The notes beneath the pieces are model-generated. The model was not told where the DNA came from. It saw only the letters and a program-made list of their open reading frames with translations, and made no database searches. Shown here piece by piece: positions 10,644 to 18,817 of a DNA stretch of 64,000 nt. The stretch spans positions 306,971 through 370,970 of the forward strand of contig NZ_JAAAMI010000003.1 of NCBI RefSeq assembly GCF_010500845.1, read 5' to 3'. Position 1 is the first letter of the stretch. Each line of letters starts with the position of its first letter. Made by a program: the position numbers and the translations under genes. The DNA comes from Flagellimonas sediminis. Its GTDB lineage: Bacteria > Bacteroidota > Bacteroidia > Flavobacteriales > Flavobacteriaceae.

Positions 10644-12368
10644 ATGCAGATTATTGAAAATTCCACTGTTTACGATGCCATCATCGTGGGATCGGGGGCA
10701 GGGGGCGGGATGGCCACCAAGGTGCTGTCCGAGGCGGGCCTGAAGGTCGCCGTAGTAGAGGCCGGGCCCTTTTTTGACCCCGCCCTTCCAGAACACCAGA
10801 CCCAATTGAAATGGCCTTACGAAAGTCCAAGAAGGGGTGCCAGTACCCGTTTTAGGCCCTTTGGCGACTTCGACGCCGCTTATGGGGGTTGGGACATTGA
10901 GGGAGAACCCTATACCCAAAAGGACGGGACACAGTTTGATTGGTTCCGTTCCCGTATGTTGGGGGGAAGGACCAACCACTGGGGAAGGATTTCCCTGCGA
11001 TTTGGCCCAAAGGATTTCAAACATAAGGATATCGATGGTCATGGGGACAATTGGCCCATCAGTTATGATGACATTAAGCCATATTACGATAAGGTGGACA
11101 AACTGATCGGGGTTTTCGGTACCAATGAAGGATTGCCGAACGATCCGGATGGATTCTTTTTGCCCCCTCCAAAACCTAGGTTGCACGAGCTGTTCTATAT
11201 CAAAGGAGCAAGAAAGAGCAACATTCCCGTATATCCGGCAAGGTTATCCATGCTTACCAAAAAGCTCAACGATTACCGAGGGGTGTGTTTTTATTGTGGA
11301 CAATGTAACCGAGCCTGTCAAGTGTATGCCGATTTCTCCGCAGGGACCTGTTTGATATTCCCCGCCCAGAAAAACGGTGGCCAGGTGGACCTTTTTGTGA
11401 ACTGTATGGTGCGCGAGGTAACCACCGATGCCGAAGGAAAGGCTACTGGTGTTTCCTATATCAACAAGGAAGATAGAAAGGAATACAAATTGAAGGGGAA
11501 AGTCGTGGTACTGGGGGCCTCCGCTTGTAGCTCTGCCAGGATCCTTTTGAACTCCAAAAGCAAGCAGCACCCCAACGGATTGGGCAACAGCAGTGATGTG
11601 GTAGGGAAGTACCTTCACGATTCCACTGGTGCCGACCGTGCCGGTTTCATCCCCGATCTGATGAACCGAAAGGTATCCTACAACGAGGATGGAGTAGGTG
11701 GAATGCACGTGTATTCCCCATGGTGGGGAGACAACTCCAAGCTGGATTTCCCACGGGGCTACCACATTGAAGTGTGGGGCGGTATGGGTATGCCCAGCTA
11801 CGGCTTCGGGTTCAATGTGAACGAGTTCAACAAGTTCTTCGGGACCAAGGTCGGGGGCTATGGCGATGTACTGCGTAGCGATGCCAAAAAGTATTATGGT
11901 GCCGTGGTCGGTATGGCCGGTCGTGGAGAATCCATCGCACGGAAGGAAAACTATTGCGAGATCGATCCTACCACCGTGGATGAATTTGGTATCCCAGTAT
12001 TGCGTTTCAATTATAAGTGGTCGCAGTATGAGATCAACCAGGCCAAGCACATGCAGGATACTTTTGAAGAGATCCTGATCAATATGGGCGGAGAGCCATT
12101 GGGCCAGAAACCAGGCAAGGAGACCAACTATGGCCTTCACAACCCAGGGAAAATCATTCACGAAGTGGGAACCACCCGAATGGGTGACGACCCCAAAACT
12201 TCAGTGACCAACAAGTACCAACAGTTACACGATGTGGACAATGTGTTCATCGTGGATGCCGGGCCCTTTGTATCCCAGGCGGACAAGAACTGTACTTGGA
12301 CCATTTTGGCCCTTTCCATGCGGGCTTCTGAATATATCGTTGACCAGTTGAAACAACAAAATATATAA
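10644..12368 (+). CDS. GMC family oxidoreductase with Cys-rich (Fe-S-like) motif
   Basis: A 574-residue flavoenzyme. The N-terminal dinucleotide fold DAIIVGSGAGGGMATKVLSE binds FAD, and the C-terminal GMC_oxred_C region carries HEVGTTRMG and NCTWTILALSMR, whose His and Asn are the family's catalytic pair. Around residues 215-225 there is CFYCGQCNRAC (Cys at 215, 218, 221, 225), a CxxCxxCxxxC spacing like that of ferredoxins. Some FAD-dependent sugar dehydrogenases of this superfamily carry a 3Fe-4S cluster, so a cluster is plausible here but unproven. The enzyme has no signal peptide; its partner gene directly downstream has a Tat-like signal, so the pair may be exported together. Substrate is probably a sugar or alcohol; not determinable from sequence. 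Confidence 0.9.
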   Translation: MQIIENSTVYDAIIVGSGAGGGMATKVLSEAGLKVAVVEAGPFFDPALPEHQTQLKWPYESPRRGASTRFRPFGDFDAAYGGWDIEGEPYTQKDGTQFDWFRSRMLGGRTNHWGRISLRFGPKDFKHKDIDGHGDNWPISYDDIKPYYDKVDKLIGVFGTNEGLPNDPDGFFLPPPKPRLHELFYIKGARKSNIPVYPARLSMLTKKLNDYRGVCFYCGQCNRACQVYADFSAGTCLIFPAQKNGGQVDLFVNCMVREVTTDAEGKATGVSYINKEDRKEYKLKGKVVVLGASACSSARILLNSKSKQHPNGLGNSSDVVGKYLHDSTGADRAGFIPDLMNRKVSYNEDGVGGMHVYSPWWGDNSKLDFPRGYHIEVWGGMGMPSYGFGFNVNEFNKFFGTKVGGYGDVLRSDAKKYYGAVVGMAGRGESIARKENYCEIDPTTVDEFGIPVLRFNYKWSQYEINQAKHMQDTFEEILINMGGEPLGQKPGKETNYGLHNPGKIIHEVGTTRMGDDPKTSVTNKYQQLHDVDNVFIVDAGPFVSQADKNCTWTILALSMRASEYIVDQLKQQNI

Positions 12369-12371
12369 GTG

Positions 12372-13082
12372 ATGGATAGGAGAAAGAGTTTAAAATCGAT
12401 CGTATTAGGTTCTGTTGCCGGTGGATTGGCATTGCATGGGTGCAAGCCCGGTGCCGAGACCGAGGAATTGGTGGAATCCCCGAAAATGACCTATCCGGGC
12501 AGGGTTCCCTTGGAAGAGGAACTGATTGCCGAATTGCAGGCAGAAGAATTCCTGAACCCACATGAAGTGGCCACCCTTACTATTTTGTGCGACCTTATTT
12601 TACCGGGGAGCGAACAGTTCAAGGCGGCCAGTGATGCCGATGTGGTCGGGTTCATCGAGTTCATGGCCAAGGACAATCCACGTTACCAGCCCGATCTGCG
12701 TGGCGGGTTGATGTGGTTGGACCACAAGTGCAATACGGAATTCGCCAAAGAGTTCAAGGACTGTACCGTGGAACAACAAAAGAGCATTTTGGACCCCATC
12801 GCCTTTTATGACCCTGAGGTTCCAGGAGATGAGAGACCTTTTGAAGTGAACTTCTTCTCATTGGTCAGAAATTTGACCATGACCGGTTTTTATACCACCA
12901 AGATCGGGATCGAAGAGATCGGGTATAAAGGGAACATGCCCAACGTTTGGGACGGTGTGCCCGAGGATGTTTTGGCCCAACATGGTGTTGCCTATGAGGA
13001 AGAATGGTTGGCCAAGTGTGTGGACCAGAGCAAGCGAGGTATCAAAGCCGAATGGGACGAAGATGGGAATTTGATCACCTAA
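12372..13082 (+). CDS. Gluconate 2-dehydrogenase subunit 3 family protein (Tat-type lipoprotein)
   Basis: The ATG at 12372 is preferred to the GTG at 12369; it lies 3 bp after the GMC stop, so the two are translationally linked. The 236-residue product begins MDRRKSLKSIVLGSVAGGLA, a twin-arginine signal, followed by a lipobox-like LALHGC, then the subunit-3 domain (HEVATLTILCDLILPG, RGGLMWLDHKCN, FFSLVRNLTMTGFYTT). In known FAD-dependent sugar dehydrogenases this small subunit carries the folded catalytic subunit across the membrane and stabilises it. No cytochrome c subunit is encoded here, so the electron acceptor is unknown. Confidence 0.9.
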   Translation: MDRRKSLKSIVLGSVAGGLALHGCKPGAETEELVESPKMTYPGRVPLEEELIAELQAEEFLNPHEVATLTILCDLILPGSEQFKAASDADVVGFIEFMAKDNPRYQPDLRGGLMWLDHKCNTEFAKEFKDCTVEQQKSILDPIAFYDPEVPGDERPFEVNFFSLVRNLTMTGFYTTKIGIEEIGYKGNMPNVWDGVPEDVLAQHGVAYEEEWLAKCVDQSKRGIKAEWDEDGNLIT

Positions 13083-13101
13083 GTGATGTTGATTATAAAA
13101 T

Positions 13102-13135
13102 AAAAGGGCCGATACTTTGTATCGGCCCTTTTATT
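13102..13135. terminator. Bidirectional intrinsic terminator
   Basis: A perfect 10-bp stem GGGCCGATAC (13106-13115) with loop TTT and complement 13119-13128, flanked by A and T runs on both sides. It sits between the convergent GMC operon and the collagen-like lipoprotein gene and can serve both. Confidence 0.9.
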
Positions 13136-13807
13136 TTATTGTATTTCCTCTAAAAGATATACATCACCACTGCCTTTTACATGAAGTGGATGCGTGGAGT
13201 CATTTGCCGAAGCATCGACAAAAAAGGAATAATTGAAGGTAAGGTGGTTGTCATCCGGGTCAAAATTGAAATCGGTATATTCAATTTCTGAAGTTCCATT
13301 GGTGTTAGACTCATAAAGGTCGTCCAAAATGAAGTATTTATTATCCGTGCCGATTACTGGATGACCTTGGATCTGGACTTCGGAATAATTGATGGCTTGG
13401 GTAGTTTCCCCAAAATTTGAGATTTGGATATAAAAATGGATGAAGTTGCCATTATAATAATCATCGGGGGAACTATAAAAGCGTGTGAACTGTAAAAAGA
13501 CATCCTTGTCCTGATGTAAAATATTGCTGGAATAGGTCTCGCCATTGGTTTGCGTGAACTTAAAAATGGTGGAATAATCAATGGTAATTCCATCAGGTCT
13601 GTTTCCGTTCAATTCTAACGTAACAGATCCATATCGGGTAAGTTCATCAAAACCAATCCCGTTCGTTCCATCGGTACCATCTTGTCCGTTGGTCCCGTTG
13701 ACGCCATCTATACCGTCCATACCATCTTTCCCGTCATCACCGGAGCAGGAAATTAAGGTCATCCCCACTATAAGGGCCACCATGCCAAAAAGTTTCATTG
13801 CTTTCAT
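13136..13807 (-). CDS. Collagen-like repeat lipoprotein, paralogue 1
   Basis: The start is the ATG at 13807; the TTG two codons upstream is less likely. The 223-residue product has a lipoprotein signal ending LISC, then a short collagen-like Gly-X-Y run (DGKDGMDGIDGVNGTNG and following, about residues 21-50), then a beta-rich domain of about 170 residues with no family I recognise. The same architecture and much of the same sequence (YGSVTLELNGNRPD versus YGWVSLELSGTRPD; DNKYFILDD versus DNKYFMIND) recur in the gene immediately upstream, so the two arose by tandem duplication. Likely exposed at the outer membrane; function unknown. Confidence 0.75.
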   Translation of the reverse strand: MKAMKLFGMVALIVGMTLISCSGDDGKDGMDGIDGVNGTNGQDGTDGTNGIGFDELTRYGSVTLELNGNRPDGITIDYSTIFKFTQTNGETYSSNILHQDKDVFLQFTRFYSSPDDYYNGNFIHFYIQISNFGETTQAINYSEVQIQGHPVIGTDNKYFILDDLYESNTNGTSEIEYTDFNFDPDDNHLTFNYSFFVDASANDSTHPLHVKGSGDVYLLEEIQ

Positions 13808-13832
13808 AATCAAGTTGTTGTTATATAGGTTT

Positions 13833-14582
13833 TTATGGTGCTGTAATTAGCTCAAAAAGGTTTATGTCTACTGTACCTGAAACATTTAAAAAATGACCTG
13901 AGTCATTGTTGGCTCCTTCTACAGTAAATGAGTAATTGAAAAAAAGGTGGTAGCGATCTTCTGGATTGAATGTGAGATCTGTGATTACCATTTCGGAGAC
14001 TCCAGTGTCACCCGATTGATATTCATCATTAATCATAAAGTATTTATTGTCAGTATCTAATATGCCATGTTTTATAAAAACTACAATAGATTGAATACTT
14101 TCTGATTGTTCCCCCAAATTGAGAATGGATACTTCCCAATCGACAAAGTTGTTATTAACGTCTGTATTCGGAGTACTCAAATATCTTCGGAAATTAAAAA
14201 AATACTCTGTATCACTTCCAATTGGTGTAATCTCAACAATATTGTAATCTTCCCAATCTTCAGGATCATTTGGGGTAAACAAAAAAACCGAGGATTCCAC
14301 AAAGGCATTTTCATCAGGCCTTGTACCGCTAAGTTCTAGGGAAACCCAGCCATATTCAGCTAACGAATTGATTCCAACCCCATCCTCCCCATCTTGTCCG
14401 GCTACGCCGTTCTCCCCAGGTGCGCCGTCTTCTCCAGGAGCCCCATCCTGTCCGTTGGCCCCGTCCTTACCATCCAATCCATCGATTCCGTCAATGCCAT
14501 CCTTGCCATCTTCAATGGAGCAAGAGGTAAGGGTCAATCCTATGCAAAGGATAGACAGGCCGAGTAGTCTGTTCAGTCTCAT
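13833..14582 (-). CDS. Collagen-like repeat lipoprotein, paralogue 2
   Basis: The start is set at 14582, giving MRLNRLLGLSILCIGLTLTSC, a clear lipoprotein signal with lipobox; an earlier in-frame start at 14630 would put 16 odd residues before it. The 249-residue product has a longer Gly-X-Y tract than its neighbour (roughly residues 24-70, including GAPGEDGAPGENG), then the shared beta-rich domain. The two genes are separated by 25 bp and are probably one operon. Function unknown; the Gly-X-Y tract suggests a short rigid stalk that holds the C-terminal domain away from the membrane. Confidence 0.78.
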   Translation of the reverse strand: MRLNRLLGLSILCIGLTLTSCSIEDGKDGIDGIDGLDGKDGANGQDGAPGEDGAPGENGVAGQDGEDGVGINSLAEYGWVSLELSGTRPDENAFVESSVFLFTPNDPEDWEDYNIVEITPIGSDTEYFFNFRRYLSTPNTDVNNNFVDWEVSILNLGEQSESIQSIVVFIKHGILDTDNKYFMINDEYQSGDTGVSEMVITDLTFNPEDRYHLFFNYSFTVEGANNDSGHFLNVSGTVDINLFELITAP

Positions 14583-14795
14583 GATTTTAAAGTTTGGAAG
14601 TCTAAGGTAGTGGGGGCTGTGAACGGGCAAGGTTATAATTGATGGATGTGGTCAACCATTTGATAAAAGCTTCTTGGCAATTGACAGGCTTCCCCAATTT
14701 CATTTACCATTTGATAATGCGTAAACTAGGTAGGGTATAGGAAAATTCCTTATTTTTAAAACAATGGTTCCCCCACTATTAAAATTCAACTTCGT

Positions 14796-16097
14796 ATGGC
14801 GATACAATTCTTGGGGAACAAGACCCAACGCTTTTATTTTCAGGACCAAGGTGAACGTAAAAGCTACGTGCTTATTTATGGGGACGAGGTGGAACCACTC
14901 CAAGGCAACGCCCCAACCGCAGGTTATACCCGAATCAACTATAGGGGTAGGGACGGAGAAATCAAAAATCCGTCCTTGGTGAACAAAAGAAGCCTCGAAA
15001 TGTATTTTTTGGACGTGGGCCAAGGCGATGCCGCCTTTGTGGTGACGCCCAACGATACCAAGATCTTGGTGGACGGAGGCCTTCGCGATCGGGCCTTGGG
15101 GTTCATCATTTGGAAGTACCGCTTGGACATCCCCGGCAATACCGTGACCATAGACCATATGTTCCTGAGCCATGCCGATGCCGACCATGTGGAAGGCCTC
15201 ATTCCCCTCATCGAGCATCCACAGATTACGGTGAACAACATTTATCACAACGGTATCGGGTTGTTCGATTCTGGTTTCAATACAGAATTGGGCAATGAAG
15301 TGAACGGCGAACTGGTGACCAAACATAGCACCCTCACCGACCTAAATGGGTTTGATTTAAAAGGAACCTTTAAAAAATGGGTCGATGCCATCAAGGTCAG
15401 AGGTATCAACTACCATCGGCTGGACAAATCGACGGGGATCCTCAATATTGGCGACCCCGACATTCGTGTGGAGATTTTGGGGCCGATCCTTAAACCTAAT
15501 GGAGCTTTTGAATGGTTCGGGGGCAAGTCGCATACCATCAACGGGCATTCTTTGGTGTTCCGGATGTCCTATAACCATGTACGCACTTTTTTCTCCGGCG
15601 ACCTGAACATTGAGGGGAGCGGACTCCTATTGTCCCAACCCGATGGTGCCCTCAACGTGAATGCGCATGTGTTCAAAGCGCCCCATCACGGCAGCCATGA
15701 GTTTGACCCCGACCTGTTCAAAGCCGTGAATCCGATGGTCACGGTGGTATCTTCTGGCGAAGTGCCCGATCATGGTCACCCCAGGGCCAAATTTTTGGGA
15801 GCGATCGGAAGGGCGGTCCGCGGGGAGGAACCTTTGTTGTTTTCCACCGCTTTGTCCGCTTTGTTCGTAGATGATGAGGATGCGGAGCATGTGGCGGCTT
15901 CCAACATTATTGAGCCCACCACTTTGGGCGATTTGGATTTTTCCCTATCGGCTTCCAATACGGTGGCGAGGCGTAGGTTTAAAAAGATATTGCCGGGCAT
16001 CATCAACGTGCGCACCGATGGCGAATACATTTACGCTTATAGACGCGTGCAGATGGGCTACCAATGGGAGTCGTATAAGATGCGATATGAGAATTAG
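14796..16097 (+). CDS. Stand-alone ComEC/Rec2-like metallo-beta-lactamase-fold hydrolase
   Basis: A 433-residue soluble protein with no signal peptide or membrane helices. It carries all three hallmarks of the ComEC C-terminal hydrolase: FLDVGQGDA (about residue 70), the metal site SHADADHVEG (about 127) and HHGSHE (about 296). In ComEC this fold is thought to be a nuclease acting on incoming DNA; stand-alone versions are also found next to effector or defence genes. About 60 N-terminal residues precede the fold, and a long C-terminal tail follows. A small HEAT-like gene lies 77 bp downstream in the same direction and could be its partner. Specific substrate unknown. Confidence 0.8.
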   Translation: MAIQFLGNKTQRFYFQDQGERKSYVLIYGDEVEPLQGNAPTAGYTRINYRGRDGEIKNPSLVNKRSLEMYFLDVGQGDAAFVVTPNDTKILVDGGLRDRALGFIIWKYRLDIPGNTVTIDHMFLSHADADHVEGLIPLIEHPQITVNNIYHNGIGLFDSGFNTELGNEVNGELVTKHSTLTDLNGFDLKGTFKKWVDAIKVRGINYHRLDKSTGILNIGDPDIRVEILGPILKPNGAFEWFGGKSHTINGHSLVFRMSYNHVRTFFSGDLNIEGSGLLLSQPDGALNVNAHVFKAPHHGSHEFDPDLFKAVNPMVTVVSSGEVPDHGHPRAKFLGAIGRAVRGEEPLLFSTALSALFVDDEDAEHVAASNIIEPTTLGDLDFSLSASNTVARRRFKKILPGIINVRTDGEYIYAYRRVQMGYQWESYKMRYEN

Positions 16098-16174
16098 GGG
16101 TGACTAAGGTTTTAAACTATGTCGATGAACAGATTTATGCCTATTTTGGGGATTCAGTATAGTAACATTTACTA

Positions 16175-16531
16175 ATGGAATACGAAGAAATACCACATAA
16201 CCCTTCGCCTGAAAAGCTGTCGCTGGGGGAGACGACCCCTCTTGAAGAGAAAATAACGGGTCTGCTTGGGCTAGTACTCTATGGGGAAGACTATGATCTG
16301 GCCATGGAGAAATCGCTGGAATTTTCCAACTCACCTGACAACCTGCTCAAAGGTTGTGCGTTTATTTGCTTTGGTCATTTGGCCCGATTGTATGGAAAAC
16401 TGGACTTGGAAAAGGTCATCCCCATTTTTAAGGCTAATCAACATACGGAAGACCCTGTTTTGAAAGGAAAAATGGAAGACGCCATCAGTGACATAACCTT
16501 TTTTTTAAAGGTGGAGGATTTGTTTCTCTAA
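16175..16531 (+). CDS. Small helical (HEAT-like) hypothetical protein
   Basis: A 118-residue acidic protein, all predicted helix after residue 25, in a pattern of paired amphipathic helices (EKITGLLGLVLYGEDYDLAM, LLKGCAFICFGHLARLYG, VLKGKMEDAISDITFFL) resembling HEAT repeats. It lies 77 bp downstream of the ComEC-like hydrolase on the same strand. I do not recognise a named family; short HEAT proteins of this kind sometimes act as immunity or adaptor proteins, but nothing here proves that. Confidence 0.6.
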   Translation: MEYEEIPHNPSPEKLSLGETTPLEEKITGLLGLVLYGEDYDLAMEKSLEFSNSPDNLLKGCAFICFGHLARLYGKLDLEKVIPIFKANQHTEDPVLKGKMEDAISDITFFLKVEDLFL

Positions 16532-16638
16532 AATTAGAGAGCATAATAATTGAAGTTTTGGAAAGTTCCGATATAAAAACGTAGGGGTTTATCACATATA
16601 AGGCAACTATTCAAGTTTTACCTTAATTTGATTTATCA

Positions 16639-17217
16639 TTAATTACAAAGGCTTCTATCAACATAGGTTTTATTACCGTTACTGTTAATGTAATAACAAC
16701 CTCCTCTGGGCCCTCTAATGTATCTTCTAGAAGTTGAATAACTTTTAGTTCTTGTTGAACTTTTGTAGCTTGATGTTGGTGGATTCGAGCTTTTTTCTTT
16801 TGTTAGACTATTTGTACTTGGAGAAATCGAATTTTGGGCTGCTTTTGACTTAGAATAGTTAGTATAATACTGAAAAACGTAACCTTCACCATATTCTGAA
16901 TTTACCTTAAGATAGGCTTCTTCTTTTGATATTAAATAGATTTTGGTATTAACTGGCAATTCTACTATTATCTCACTTAAGGCTCCAGATCCTATCCGTA
17001 GTACTGCACCACGCTTGGTAAACAGAATTTGATTGTTGGAAATTGTAACCTTTTCGATTTCAATGTCCAGGGCTTTCTGAATTCGTTTTAATGAATCATT
17101 CCAGAATTTAATATTTTCTTCGACAAGAACCTTATCCTTGGATAATTTATCAATGTTTTGAATTTGTGAAAAGCCAATAATTGGTATTAAATAAAAAAAG
17201 ATAATAAAACACTTCAT
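16639..17217 (-). CDS. Secreted SH3-like protein with conserved C-terminal GPRGGCYYIN motif
   Basis: The start at 17217 gives MKCFIIFFYLIPIIGFSQ, a typical flavobacterial signal peptide; an upstream frame extension to 17238 adds nothing. The 192-residue product has an N-terminal helical segment, an SH3-like central part (VELPVNTKIYLISKEEAYLK), a Ser/Lys/Thr-rich linker, and the C-terminal YIRGPRGGCYYINSNGNKTY, a short module I have seen at the end of many Bacteroidota secreted proteins. Function unknown. It sits immediately outside the left end of the integrated element, on the chromosomal side, and was originally the neighbour of the tRNA-Leu gene. Confidence 0.65.
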   Translation of the reverse strand: MKCFIIFFYLIPIIGFSQIQNIDKLSKDKVLVEENIKFWNDSLKRIQKALDIEIEKVTISNNQILFTKRGAVLRIGSGALSEIIVELPVNTKIYLISKEEAYLKVNSEYGEGYVFQYYTNYSKSKAAQNSISPSTNSLTKEKSSNPPTSSYKSSTRTKSYSTSRRYIRGPRGGCYYINSNGNKTYVDRSLCN

Positions 17218-17362
17218 TAATGACGGGGTTAAAATCAAAGAAAAGATAAGATTTTTCTTAAAGAATCAGTGCTTAATGAACTGTTTTATAATCCTTTACT
17301 TGAAAATTTTTTACAATATGATAAAAGGGAAGATTACAAGGGAAATACAAGGTAACAATAAC

Positions 17363-17399
17363 AAAAAATCCCTAATAACCAATAGGTTAAAAGGGATTT
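17363..17399 (-). terminator. Orphaned tRNA-Leu terminator left behind by integration
   Basis: On the minus strand, arms AAATCCCT (17392-17399) and AGGGATTT (17366-17373) enclose an inner stem TAACC/GGTTA, followed by a T run. It sits right after the displaced tRNA 3' half, so it is probably the original terminator of the chromosomal tRNA-Leu gene, now separated from it by 18 kb. Confidence 0.7.
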
Positions 17400-17400
17400 C

Positions 17401-17456
17401 TGTACTCGAGGCGGGACTTGAACCCGCACGGCCAAAAAGGCCACAGGATTTTAAGT
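17401..17456 (-). repeat. Displaced 3' half of tRNA-Leu (distal attachment site)
   Basis: This matches the 3' half of the intact tRNA-Leu at 35743-35826. There is 31 identical bases in the T-arm and acceptor (17401-17431 versus 35741-35771), then a variable arm that differs (ggccaaaaaggcc here, gggcaaatgccc there), then the identical 16-base anticodon-arm core ccacaggattttaagt (17441-17456 versus 35780-35795). Beyond the core the match stops, and the 5' half of a tRNA is absent. This is the standard signature of tyrosine-recombinase insertion into a tRNA gene. Confidence 0.93.
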
Positions 17457-17561
17457 TCTGCTCTTTTTGAATTGATATGGTGTTATATGGCTTTATAATC
17501 AATTGATTATGTATTAATTATAAATTTTTCAAATTATAAAATTATGAATAAAACAGTAATA

Positions 17562-17582
17562 TGTTGTACCTATGTTGTACCT
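17562..17582. repeat. Left copy of paired TGTTGTACCT motif (candidate integrase arm site)
   Basis: Two TGTTGTACCT units in tandem, separated by one A. The same 21 bases occur in the same orientation at 35679-35699 near the other end. Their position just inside both ends, and the arm-binding domain seen in the integrase, suggest arm-type binding sites. Confidence 0.65.
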
Positions 17583-17602
17583 TTGAGTCAAATCTCACGG
17601 CA

Positions 17603-18817
17603 ATGGCATCAAGTATAAAGGTAACCCTTCGCAAAAAACCGAACAAACAGGGTGAGTATCCGCTTGTCCTTCGTATTACCAAGGATAGACGCTCTACCTA
17701 TCTCTATACTGGTCAATACATAGACCTTAAATATTGGGATGAAACTAATAGAACCGTACGCAAATCACATCCTAATGCGGTACGATTAAATAATCTGCTG
17801 TTAGTCAAACTAGCCGAAGCAAATAAAACCCTTCTTGCTTTGACCTCCGAAAAAAATGATTATTCTTCCCAATCCATAAAAAAAGAAATTACTACGCCTT
17901 TGTCGAAGGTTACCTTCAAACAAATGGCCGATGCTTATCTGGAAGAACTCAACGCAAACAAAAAAATCAATCGATATAATACCGATAAGGCGCGTATTAA
18001 TCATTTATTGCGCTTTGCTCAAAATAATTATCTGACTTTCAGAGAAATCGATGAAGCGTTTCTTAGACGCTTTATAAGCTATTTGAAAGGCGAAAAAAAG
18101 CTTTCTCCTCGTAGCGTGATTAACACCTTGATCGTGATACGAACGCTTTATAATCGGTCGATTAAACAAGGTGTTATTGAGCGCAAACATTATCCCTTCG
18201 GTAAGGATAAAATCCGAATTAAGTTTCCTGAAACTGAAAAAGTCGGTTTGAACAAAGATGAGATACAGGCTATTGAGGCACTAGATGCCCTTACGGCACA
18301 GGAAGCCCATGTGCGTAACGTTTGGCTTTTCAGTTTCTATTTGGCGGGGATGCGAGTTGGCGATGTAATCAATATTAGGTGGTCCGATATCTATGATGGT
18401 CGCTTACATTATCGCATGAATAAGAATGCAAAGCTTTTATCCTTGAAACTTCCCGAAAAGGTTATCCCAATAATTGGGAACTACAAGGAAGATAAAAAAA
18501 GCGAGGATGATTTTATTTTTCCCGAAATGAAAAAGGCAAATTTGAAAAATGCTCGGGACGTATTGGCTAAAACAAAAACGGCTACCAAAAAATTTAATAA
18601 ATACCTTTCAAGAGTTGCGGATAAAGCGAAAATTGATAAAAAACTGACCATGCATATTGCACGCCATAGTTTTGGTAATATAGCAGGGGATGCCATTCCG
18701 CTTCAGATGTTGCAAAAATTGTATCGCCATACCTCCATTACCACTACAATAAACTATCAAGCGAACTTCATGCATCAAGATACAGATGATGCCCTTGATA
18801 AAGTGATTAATTTTTAA
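17603..18817 (+). CDS. Tyrosine recombinase/integrase of the element
   Basis: The ATG at 17603 is chosen because the product then starts MASSIKVTLRKKPNKQGEY, the usual opening of Bacteroidota integrases; the longer frame from 17561 would run through the paired repeat motif. The 404-residue protein has an N-terminal arm-DNA-binding domain (about 1-95), a SAM-like core-binding domain (about 100-210) and a catalytic domain with Arg in LAGMRVGDVINIRW, HxxR in HIARHSFGN, a later His in YRHTSI and the nucleophilic Tyr in TTTINYQ. It reads into the element from the distal (left) end and should recombine the tRNA-Leu anticodon-arm core. Confidence 0.95.
   Translation: MASSIKVTLRKKPNKQGEYPLVLRITKDRRSTYLYTGQYIDLKYWDETNRTVRKSHPNAVRLNNLLLVKLAEANKTLLALTSEKNDYSSQSIKKEITTPLSKVTFKQMADAYLEELNANKKINRYNTDKARINHLLRFAQNNYLTFREIDEAFLRRFISYLKGEKKLSPRSVINTLIVIRTLYNRSIKQGVIERKHYPFGKDKIRIKFPETEKVGLNKDEIQAIEALDALTAQEAHVRNVWLFSFYLAGMRVGDVINIRWSDIYDGRLHYRMNKNAKLLSLKLPEKVIPIIGNYKEDKKSEDDFIFPEMKKANLKNARDVLAKTKTATKKFNKYLSRVADKAKIDKKLTMHIARHSFGNIAGDAIPLQMLQKLYRHTSITTTINYQANFMHQDTDDALDKVINF

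Noticed and set aside
11244-12161. Long open frame of about 305 codons antisense to the GMC oxidoreductase.
   Set aside because: It lies wholly within a well-supported gene on the other strand, its product has no recognisable domain, and its length follows from the codon bias of the sense gene.
17401-17456. A second tRNA-Leu gene.
   Set aside because: Only the 3' half is present; no D-arm or 5' acceptor strand. It is the displaced attachment-site fragment.
17276-17470. Short open frames across the left attachment site.
   Set aside because: They run through the terminator and tRNA fragment and have no coding character.
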